Positions 56,459-64,000 of a DNA stretch of 64,000 nt are shown one piece after another. A program made the position numbers and the translations under genes. Every line of letters starts with the position of its first letter. Positions within the stretch are counted from its first letter, which is position 1. Source of the DNA: Metellina segmentata (taxonomy: Eukaryota; Arthropoda; Arachnida; Araneae; Tetragnathidae); NCBI GenBank assembly GCA_947359465.1, contig OX375872.1:125376337-125440336 (forward strand), in the 5' to 3' direction. Under the pieces are notes generated by a model. That model was not told the origin of the DNA, did not search any database, and saw nothing but the letters and a program-made list of their open reading frames with translations.

Positions 56459-57568
56459 ACATAATAACGAATTAAATTTTTATTTTAATTGATTGGTGAA
56501 TACTTTTTTGATTAAATATGAAAATTAAAAATTGTTTTGAAATTTGTGTGGTGGAAATCGTAAGATCTTTTCAAAAAAAGTTTTCCCAAGTAAATTTTGA
56601 AAACCAGTTGCAACCACCTTTGGAAACAATTGGTTTGTTGTGTCAGACATCTTTGGTTTCTTTTAATTTAAATGGTGTGTGTGTTCTTGGTTTTCATTTT
56701 TGCCTCTACATATCCAGAGACAAGATAAAGAACGAAAATACTTAACGAAACGTACTTCGTCGTACTTAAATCGTCTTTCAACTTATAGCACGTAGTGCCA
56801 TCTAGAGGGAGATTTGAAAAACATTAGTTTTTGATATGCCTTTATCTGAGGTCAGGTTCAATTCTTTTTAATTTTAGAATAACTCCTGAAAATTATTTCA
56901 GATAGTTATTTTAATTCTTACGGTCCTTTTAATTATATATTGTGTAATTAATAGAATTCTTTAAGGGAATTATAATTATACATATTTATATGCAATGTAT
57001 TTACAATTAAAATAATTCTTTACAAAGCTACAAAACACGATTTATAGTTTTTAACCATGCTTTGTAAAATAAATTATATCTATCACTACTTTTAGCATAC
57101 TTTAATCAGTTTTTTTTTTTTTTTTTTGTGTTTCAAAATATTTTAGGGTAGTTTTTGAAAGGTTTGGAAATGCTGATAACTCAATTGCTCAATCTTTCCT
57201 TCCAAGAAATACTTTGGAAATTAAATATTGACACGAACCCCTTGAGTTTATAAAATCAGAGGAGATATGCATACCTGTTGAATGAGACCATAATGGTCCT
57301 AATATTTCACCGTAATATATATTTGAAAAAATTATATCTACGCTAAAAGGGCACAATGCCTTTAAAACTTTTAAGATAAACGATTTTTCAATTTCGATGA
57401 ATTTAGAAAGACTAAAATGTTCCGATTCTAGCTTCTAAAAAACAAAACAAAAATTAGCATTAGTTCGTTTACACAATTTCGATTTTTCTGATACCTTAAT
57501 TCAATGTTAATCCTTTCAGTACTTTTCTCAGAATACGAATTTTCTCCACACAAACTATTAAACTCAGA
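56459..57568. other. Unassigned AT-rich sequence
   Basis: No supported feature. A run of 18 T lies near 57110. The frame 56518-56745 is not recognisable. Confidence 0.35.
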
Positions 57569-57904
57569 GACTTGAAATTGGATAGTTGGGAATTTTTAAT
57601 TAACGTTGTACTAGAGCAGTGGTTCCCAAAGTGGGTTCCGCGGAACCCTGGGGTTCCACGAAAAAATTTAGGGGTTCCGCGTGACAAATTTTATTTCATT
57701 AAAAAAATAAGAATGGCGTCTAATATATTCACATTTTCCTTGGAAAGTATACAATCGACCAACGCATTAAATTTAAAATTTTAAATAAGGCGACTGAAAA
57801 AAAATCACCCAACAAATAAAGGCAAAGATATTTCTTTTTTTAAGAAGAAAACTTGAAAACCATAATAAAAGCAAGAGTTTTATGATAAAAAATTTCAAAA
57901 CAAT

Positions 57905-59660
57905 AATCAAAAGATAACGGAAGCGTCGTATAAAGTATCTTGCCGTATTGCTCTTGCAGGCGAGGCACATGTTATTGGTGAATCACTTATTAAACCTTGC
58001 GTTCAAGACATCGTTTCGTGTGTATTCGGCGAAGGGTATAGCAAACAAATTGAAAGTTTGTCTCTTTCTAACAATACTGTAAAAAGGCGTATTAACGATA
58101 TTGTCGGTGACATTTAAATAGAACTTATTTCATGGTTACAGGCGTGTGACGCTTATGTATTTACAACTAGATGAGCTCACAGACGTTGCTAGATTAGCAA
58201 TTTTGCTTGTTTTCATTCGGAATTATTTTAATAAAAAAATTGAAGAAGATTTGCTTTTATATGATAGTGTGAACATTAACACCACGGGGGAAAATATATT
58301 TAACTGCATTGATAATTTTATGACAACGCATGAAATTAACTGGGAAAAATGTATTGAAGTATGCAGCGATGCAGCAAAAGCAATGACAGGAAAAGTGGGT
58401 GGTGCTGTAGCACGGATTAAAAATGTTGCAAAAAACTGTAACAGTACTCATTGCATTCTTCACAGATATGCATTAGTAACAAAAAGGATTTCGGTGACAT
58501 TTAAATCTGTTCTAGACGAAGCAGTGAAGATTATTAATTTTATCAAAAGTAAACCATTGCAATCACGTATTTTCAAAGACATTTGCGAAGATATGGGTAG
58601 TCTTCACATCACTTTTCTTCTTCATACGGATGTTAGATGGTTATCGCGAGGTAGAATGCTTGTGCGAATATTTGAATTGCGCCGACCAACCGGTATAGTG
58701 GTTAAGGTGTTAGCCTCTAGATCGGAAGGTCCCCGGTTCGAATCCGGGTTCGGGCATGGATGTTTGTAAGCGTATACCAGCTCAGGTGTTGCTTCGTCAT
58801 CTGAACATAGTTCAAAATTACGAAGTATAAGTTGTTAGGGGCAATGATGGTCCTCCCACTGGGTGCTCCTTCACAAGTGGCCATCACTTCCGGCTTTGTA
58901 GTGGCCAATGATTTAGGTCAAATGTGACCGCCATTAGAAAAAAAAAATTTGAATTGCGAAAGGAACTGATGGCGAATTACATTGGTCATAAATTTGAATT
59001 ATCAGACAGGATTAAATAATATCACTTGCTATCTACACTTGCATACCTTGCTGACATATTTGGAAAATTGAACGTATTATGTTTGGTTCTGCAAGGAAAA
59101 CAAGTCAACATATTCCAAACAAAAGATAAATTGGTTGCCTTTTCAAGGAAAATACAATATTGGATTTCAGCTGCGGAGCAAAACAACTTCGAGTGTTTCC
59201 AGACGCTTAGTGATTTTCTCTAAGAATCTGAAGTGAATTTAGATATGGAAATCCACGATGGTATAAAAACATATCTCTCCAGTTTACAGCAATCACTCAG
59301 TGATTACTTTCCAAACCTAGAGAATCAAGATAATTACTGGGTACAAAATCCTTTCAAAATAAAAGAAAAACCAAAAGGATTTCATTCCATGGATTATGAA
59401 AAATTGATTGAATTGAGTTCGGATACACAATTAGAAACCAAATTTAGAACAGTTTCGTTAACAATATTCTGGTCAGATGTATTCGATGAATATCCAAATT
59501 TATCAAAACATGGTATTCGAATTCTATTGCCGTTTACTACGTTTTTATTTGTGTGAAGCTGGGTTTTAAAAATATGTTGCGACAAAAACCAAATATTGTA
59601 ACAAACTTGATGCTGCACCAGATATGCGAGTTCAGTTATCAAACACATAACGCCCAATTT
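57905..59660 (+). pseudogene. hAT transposase (ZBED5/FAM200-like group), disrupted
   Basis: From about 57905 one reads ASYKVSCRIALAGEAHVIGE, LIKPCVQDIVSCVFGEGY and LSNNTVKRRINDIVGDI, then a stop (58115). After a frameshift near 58145 come LQLDELTDVARLAILLVFIR (catalytic-core start) and WEKCIEVCSDAAKAMTGKVGG, then CILHRYALVTKR and HTDVRWLSRGRMLVRIFELR (58680). A SINE interrupts here; the protein resumes at 58950 with FELRKELMANYIGHKFELSD, then LADIFGKLNVLCLVLQGKQ, stops at 59221, and ends near LPFTTFLFV with further shifts into the dimerisation region. These motifs are those of the ZBED5/FAM200 hAT group. Clearly dead: several stops and shifts besides the SINE. Confidence 0.9.
58682..58946 (+). 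mobile_element. SINE, head type I with a different 3' tail, inside the hAT gene
   Basis: Head CCGACCAACCGGTATAGTGG, B box GGTTCGAATCC, a shortened body ending near 58825, then a 3' region of about 110 bases not seen in the other copies (GTTGTTAGGGGCAATGATGG ... GTGACCGCCATTAG) and a run of A. Perfect 12-bp target-site duplication ATTTGAATTGCG at 58670-58681 and 58947-58958. Confidence 0.95.
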
Positions 59661-60013
59661 TAAGAGAATCATGGAATCAAAGAAGCAGGTGCATTCTTCA
59701 CATTAAAGTTTTTTCATTTATTTTAGTTGATGTTTTGTATTTTTATTAATTATTTCTATAATAATTTTTTTTTTAGTTTCGTTTAATTCAATAAAATCCG
59801 AAATACCAAAATAATTCTTGTTTCATTTAATATCAGATATTAAATTTTGAAAAGTCGTTATATAAAAAATATTCAGGGTTCCGCGATTATTGGCAACAAA
59901 TTTGGGGGTTCCTCGACCAAAATACTTTGGGAAACACTGTACTAGAGCAACACAATGGGCTATTGACGGCAGTCCGGAATCAATCCCTTAAGAGAAAGAT
60001 CCGACTTGAAATT

Positions 60014-60215
60014 TGAATGACATTATATTGTAATTAGAACTTCAAAATAAAACCAAAATTTAGAACACTAGCAAGAGCATTTAAAAAAGTAATATAATAA
60101 TACGAGAGAAATTTTGCTAAAATTCAATTGAGTCAAACATTAATTGATTAATTGATTTTTGTGTTACATGATTATTAATTTTTTTTATAATCCAGATGTA
60201 TTTGTTTTTTACTAA
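60014..60215. other. Unassigned AT-rich sequence
   Basis: Nothing recognised. Confidence 0.35.
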
Positions 60216-60219
60216 CCAA

Positions 60220-60376
60220 GTCGTATCGACCCATTTTGCAACTGACAAGGTATCTCGTTATTAAGATAGTGCACATTTTTTATGTGATAACGTGATAACT
60301 CGCCTTCTAGTGACGAGATAACCCGCCTATCCAGATCTGCTAATAGTCGAGGAACTGTCGATGAAAGTTACTGGCT
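60220..60376. mobile_element. TTAA-type palindromic MITE, copy I (eroded)
   Basis: GACAAGGTATCTCGTTATTAAG (60243), a GATAACTCGCC block and GTGACGAGATAACCCGCC (60309) in the family order; both ends are unclear. Confidence 0.45.
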
Positions 60377-60411
60377 CTTTCTGGGTTTTATGGCTCAAGG
60401 ACCATATTCGG
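60377..60411. repeat. Dispersed repeat fragment, target of the BEL insertion
   Basis: TGGGTTTTATGGCTCAAGGAC then CATATTCGG matches 29063-29098 and stops exactly where the LTR begins. Confidence 0.6.
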
Positions 60412-60791
60412 TGTTAGAAATAACACCTATTCATCTAAATTAGCCACCGGCTAATAAAACACACTCCCCAAGCTCGTCTCCAAGAGAAAGAAGCTACACA
60501 TACCTTTATAGAATCCTTTTATTCTAATGGTAACTAACTACGCAGTTTTCACAACAGCATAAAAAAGCATATTTACACACAAGAAATGAAAGAGAGCTAT
60601 TTTGTTCATTTGTAGAGGATGCAATGGTTTCAAGTCTTGTTCATACGTTTTACATGAAATTTCACAAAAGCCGTTCTTTTCTTTAAAAAATTTAATTATT
60701 TGATTTTATCAATAACTACTGTTTAGTGCTCTGGCTTTACAAATTGCTTCTACCACACCTGCTCCTTTTAATTTAACTCAAAGTCACAACA
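60412..60791 (-). repeat. 3' LTR of the BEL/Pao element (380 bp)
   Basis: On the minus strand the LTR starts TGTTGTGACTTTGAG and ends TTATTTCTAACA, the TG...CA form. It is placed directly after the pol stop and a purine-rich tract, and its other edge coincides with the break in the dispersed repeat. A TATA-like TATAAA is at 60505-60510 (minus). The sister LTR lies beyond the right edge of the window, so identity between the two cannot be read. Confidence 0.8.
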
Positions 60792-60812
60792 TTCTCCCAC
60801 CTTTTTTAATGT
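60792..60812 (-). promoter_or_regulatory. Polypurine tract of the BEL/Pao element
   Basis: On the minus strand, AAAAAAGGTGGGAGAA ends immediately before the LTR start, the usual position of the plus-strand primer. Confidence 0.7.
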
Positions 60813-60819
60813 TGCACAA

Positions 60820-63800
60820 TTAAAAAACTTCCAGTGGGTATAGCTTTCGCACTGGACGGGTGAGTATGCCGTGACGTGTCTTTACTTTCACTACTCTTAC
60901 CCGCCCATCTCTGCCCGGGCACAATTCCTGGACACGTGCAATGGGCCAGTTGATGCGTTTGGTATTCTCCGCACCAACCAACACCATGTCCCCCACTTGT
61001 ATGTCGCAGTTTTCACGTCCGGACCTCTGGACAAGTTGTGCCAGGTACTCCTTTCGGAATCGGCTGCGAAGTTCTTCTCGTAGTTCCTGGCACATTCGTT
61101 GACGAACAAGGAGCTTGTTCCCATCGATGGAATCTAAGTCCGCTGTTCCGGACACTTTGATGTCTTGCATGAACATCGAGGGTGTTAGCGGAGACAAGTC
61201 GTCGAGGTCGTTGGAAACATAGGTGAGGGGCCGGGAGTTGAAGACGGCCTCCACATCGCAAAGGATGGTGAGTAGCTCCTCGTAGTTCACCGAAGCTTGA
61301 CCAAGGACTCTCACCAATAGACCTTTCGTGGATCGGATCAGTCGCTCCCACCATCCGCCCCACCAAGCCGCACTGGGAGGAATGAACTTCCAGATGATGG
61401 GACGCATCGTATCCTGGGTTACAACCTTTTCCCAGTCAACTTTCCTCGGGGCTGATGCCGTACCAACAAAATTCGTACCGTTGTCAGAGTAGATGATAGA
61501 TGGTCTACCTCTTCTCGCTATGAATCGACGGAGAGCTTGAATGAAGTACTCGGTGCTTATGGCAGTAACAAGTTCCAAATGCACACATCTATAGACAGCA
61601 CAAGTGAACAAAACCACCCAAGTTTTGGTTTTGTTTCGAAGGACCAACGGACCGCATAAATCGACGCCCGTAACTTCGAAGGTGTTAGCGTCTCTGACTC
61701 TGTCCAATGGCAGATGAATCGGCAATGTCTCTGGTGGTTTTGACGCAAACCTTTTGCATCGCACACACTGTCGCACAACGGATCTGACAGTTCGCCTGAA
61801 GGAGAGAATCCAATATTCCTCTCGAAGCATGGTATTTAGGGCTTGAACACCAGCGTGACTGTTTTTAAGATGGAATTCCCTAACTAGAGCTTGGACAATA
61901 AAATGCTTTGCCGGCAGTAAAATTGGGTACCGGAAGGCGTATGAGTCGTCTCTCTCAACAATCTTGGTTTTTACTCTAATTAAATCAGTTTCATCTCGCA
62001 CAGTTGCGAGATCATTAACCGAATCTCCGGTCTGTGCAAAACTCTCCCTTTGAACGAGCAAAAGAAGTGTGTTTCTAGATTTCTGAATCTCAATAGTATT
62101 CAAAAAAGGTTCTTTAATAACATTTTGCTTACGGGAATTAGCAATAAATCTTTTAACCCAGCCCAAAATCTTTACCATTTTTGAGAATGTAGAATATCTT
62201 TTGTACCATTTAGGCTCACTATCTATATCTACACTAACGTTACTACATGAGTTTACTCCCTTTTTCATTTCTGAGTAAACCAAACTTTCATTTGGCTCAA
62301 TAACTAATTCGGGCCAATACTCACTGGGACCTTTCAGCCAAACAGGTCCATTTACCCAATTAGATTGGATAAACCGCAAAGGGGAGCAGCCGCGGGAAGG
62401 AAGATCAGCCGGATTCAAATCACTTGGAACATATGACCACTGATTTTGGTCCGTGAGAGCACAAATTTCCCTCACACGGTTACCCACAAAAGTTCCCCAA
62501 AGATTATTTCTTTTTATCCATGATAAAGCTGTAGTCGAATCGGTCCAAAAATATTTCGAGTTGCACTCCAATGAAAGGGCTTCAGTAACATACTTGGACA
62601 AACGAGCACCTAGAACGCAAGCCATTAGTTCTAAACGAGGAATTGTGAACCCTTTTAATGGGGCTACCCTGGATTTTGCTGCAACCAAATTTATGAATAC
62701 TTCTCCGTTGTCCACGCATCTAAGGAATATTACAACTGCATATGCGTGTTGGCTTGCATCACAAAAAACATGAAGGGACCAATTACTTTTATCGTCAAAC
62801 CCGATGCGTCGTGGCAACTTAAAATCAGTAAGCCTTTCCAAATTATTGTACCACTTTAAAAATTTCTCCTCTATTTCATCTGGTAATGGGGCATCCCAAT
62901 CTGCCTTTATTACCCAAATTTCTTGCAGCAATAGTTTCGCCGGTAACATAATGGGAGTCAAGAATCTCATAGGGTCAAAAACAGACTGTGTCAACGACAA
63001 AATTTCCCTTTTTGACAAGGTTTTCGAAAGTGTTACAGGTTTTATATTAATAGACAGACTGTCTTCATTCCTATTCCACAAAACCCCTAAAACCGACTGT
63101 GTGTAGTCTACAGTTTCTGAATTTAAATCTTTTATCCTTAAGTCTACATTCTCCTTTATTGGCCCACTCATCCACATCCTCAAATCCATCTTTGCACTAG
63201 CTAGAATATTTGTAGAATTTTCTATGAAATTCTCAAGTTCAATTTCATTATCAACAGAGGTGACACAATTATAGACATATAGGGATCGAGCTAACTTTTG
63301 AGCCGTTACTCTCTCTTCATCCGAGAGCTGGGACAAATGATATGTAATAACCGCTCCCAACAGAAACGGACTGGAAGTTACTCCAAATACGACCCTTGAA
63401 TGGCGGAAAACCTTTACAACACTATTCCTCTCCCACCATAGGAACCTCAAATAATCCCTATCTTCTTTTCTTATTTCTATTTGTAAAAAGGCGCGCTTAA
63501 TATCAGACGTAACCCATATACACTTTTCTCGAAATCTTAACAAAACTGAAGGGATCTCTTCAATTAAGTTCGGCCCTTTAAATAAACAATCATTAAGTGA
63601 GGGTGATCTGCCAACTTTACAACTGGCATCAAAAACCGGCCTTATTTTTGTAGTTAGACTATCTGGTTTAAATACGGGATGATGGGGCAAGTAGTGTCCC
63701 TCTTTATCAAGTTCACTATCCGGCACCTCCTCAATAATACCCTCATCCCTCCATTCTTCAAAAATTTTACTGTAATCATCATACTTACCGAGTGATTCTA

Positions 63801-64000
63801 ATTTTCTGGTGACACTAAATAGTCTCTTTTCGACTACATGACGATTTGAAGGCAACTCCACATTTTGTCCTAACCAAGGCAAGCCCACACAATAACGACC
63901 CTCATGGCTTCTAGAGAGAGAGTGCAAAAATTGTTCCCTGGCCATTTCCTCTTCAGCCTTTTTAGTTAAACCCTGTTGACTATCCAGTATACCAATTGTC
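60820..64000 (-). CDS. pol: BEL/Pao retrotransposon pol, partial (runs off the window)
   Basis: An uninterrupted minus-strand frame from the window edge (at least 1059 codons) to TAA at 60820-60822. Counting from the Met at 63945: reverse transcriptase about 85-290 (DIKRAFLQIEI at 148, FGVTSSPF at 187, active-site motif at 223-226); RNase H about 390-520 (FCDAS, RLEL, WTDS, NPADLPSRG); integrase zinc-binding HLKNSHAG with CVRC (692-730); integrase core with Asp762 (GVDLCGP), Asp821 (YSDNGTNF) and Glu867; and a C-terminal DUF5641-like domain (DIQVGDMVLVG) to 1041. The order is that of BEL/Pao. Gag and protease would lie further right. The reverse-transcriptase motif reads YVYN where an acidic residue is expected at the third position, so the encoded enzyme is probably inactive although the frame is open. 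Confidence 0.95.
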   Translation of the reverse strand, partial: TIGILDSQQGLTKKAEEEMAREQFLHSLSRSHEGRYCVGLPWLGQNVELPSNRHVVEKRLFSVTRKLESLGKYDDYSKIFEEWRDEGIIEEVPDSELDKEGHYLPHHPVFKPDSLTTKIRPVFDASCKVGRSPSLNDCLFKGPNLIEEIPSVLLRFREKCIWVTSDIKRAFLQIEIRKEDRDYLRFLWWERNSVVKVFRHSRVVFGVTSSPFLLGAVITYHLSQLSDEERVTAQKLARSLYVYNCVTSVDNEIELENFIENSTNILASAKMDLRMWMSGPIKENVDLRIKDLNSETVDYTQSVLGVLWNRNEDSLSINIKPVTLSKTLSKREILSLTQSVFDPMRFLTPIMLPAKLLLQEIWVIKADWDAPLPDEIEEKFLKWYNNLERLTDFKLPRRIGFDDKSNWSLHVFCDASQHAYAVVIFLRCVDNGEVFINLVAAKSRVAPLKGFTIPRLELMACVLGARLSKYVTEALSLECNSKYFWTDSTTALSWIKRNNLWGTFVGNRVREICALTDQNQWSYVPSDLNPADLPSRGCSPLRFIQSNWVNGPVWLKGPSEYWPELVIEPNESLVYSEMKKGVNSCSNVSVDIDSEPKWYKRYSTFSKMVKILGWVKRFIANSRKQNVIKEPFLNTIEIQKSRNTLLLLVQRESFAQTGDSVNDLATVRDETDLIRVKTKIVERDDSYAFRYPILLPAKHFIVQALVREFHLKNSHAGVQALNTMLREEYWILSFRRTVRSVVRQCVRCKRFASKPPETLPIHLPLDRVRDANTFEVTGVDLCGPLVLRNKTKTWVVLFTCAVYRCVHLELVTAISTEYFIQALRRFIARRGRPSIIYSDNGTNFVGTASAPRKVDWEKVVTQDTMRPIIWKFIPPSAAWWGGWWERLIRSTKGLLVRVLGQASVNYEELLTILCDVEAVFNSRPLTYVSNDLDDLSPLTPSMFMQDIKVSGTADLDSIDGNKLLVRQRMCQELREELRSRFRKEYLAQLVQRSGRENCDIQVGDMVLVGAENTKRINWPIARVQELCPGRDGRVRVVKVKTRHGILTRPVRKLYPLEVF

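Larger units (their letters stand above)
57617..59939 (+). mobile_element. hAT element, complete length (2.3 kb)
   Basis: Ends CAGTGGTTCCCAAAGTGGG and, inverted, CAGTGTTTCCCAAAGTATT, with a perfect 8-bp target-site duplication TACTAGAG (57609-57616 and 59940-59947). Subterminal GGGGTTCC blocks occur at both ends. It carries one transposase gene on +, now broken and split by a SINE. Confidence 0.95.
57580..60002 (-). mobile_element. SINE, 5'-truncated, interrupted by a hAT element
   Basis: Pieces 57580-57616 and 59948-60002 together make the 3' end of a SINE in minus orientation (TAATTAACGTTGTACTAGAG, then CAACACAATGGGCTATTGAC). Flanked by GACTTGAAATT at 57569-57579 and 60003-60013. The hAT at 57617-59939 sits inside it. 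Confidence 0.9.

Noticed and set aside
60897..61366. Additional minus-strand and + strand frames within the BEL pol region
   Set aside because: They are shadows of the 1041-codon pol frame in other phases.

Overview
The window is eukaryotic nuclear DNA: about one third G+C by eye, almost gene-free, and packed with transposable elements and satellites. The repeat content (tRNA-headed SINEs, several Tc1/mariner lineages, hAT and piggyBac relics, a BEL/Pao retrotransposon) and an invertebrate version of ANKRD50 point to an arthropod. From memory of similar transposases and SINEs I think an orb-weaving spider is most likely, but this is inference; no search was possible.

Host genes. Only one is recognisable: the terminal coding exon of an ANKRD50 orthologue on + (16137-17555), with a clear splice acceptor, five ankyrin repeats, a disordered Ser/Gln/Pro-rich tail and the conserved C-terminus. 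No other exon of it is visible in the 16 kb upstream, so it follows a long, repeat-filled intron or its earlier exons lie outside. A second candidate terminal exon of an unrecognised gene is at 34641-34923 (+), with an acceptor, a 94-codon open tail and close poly(A) signals.

Layout. 1-9 kb: tandem satellites (240-bp, 117-bp, 300-bp units and an alternating two-type 94-bp array) and the first members of a TTAA-flanked MITE family whose inner part is built of palindromes around GACGAGATATCTCGTC. 9-15.9 kb: relics of hAT-like, pogo-like and mariner elements, a 5S rRNA-derived sequence and SINE fragments. 16.1-21.3 kb: the ANKRD50 exon, a long AT-rich 3' flank and a hAT MITE. 21.8-27.2 kb: tandem repeats and a Tc1-type MITE. 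27.9-37.1 kb: SINEs, the candidate exon, a (CT)n tract and a piggyBac fragment. 37.2-45.5 kb: two Tc1 copies, a 2.2-kb foldback structure, a 1.7-kb minisatellite and an internally deleted mariner. 47.2-50.7 kb: a 3.5-kb element with about 430-bp terminal inverted repeats carrying a broken gene for a protein whose superfamily I cannot name; this is the best candidate for something poorly described. 51.0-53.0 kb: a cluster of nested SINEs. 53.1-60.0 kb: a hAT deletion derivative, a complete-length Tc1 element, and a three-level nest (SINE into hAT into SINE) in which each insertion has its own target-site duplication. 60.4-64.0 kb: a BEL/Pao retrotransposon on -, with one LTR and a long open pol that runs off the window but carries a substitution in the reverse-transcriptase active-site motif.

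The elements do not form a pathway. The window is a record of successive insertions, and target-site duplications at many junctions let the order be read directly.
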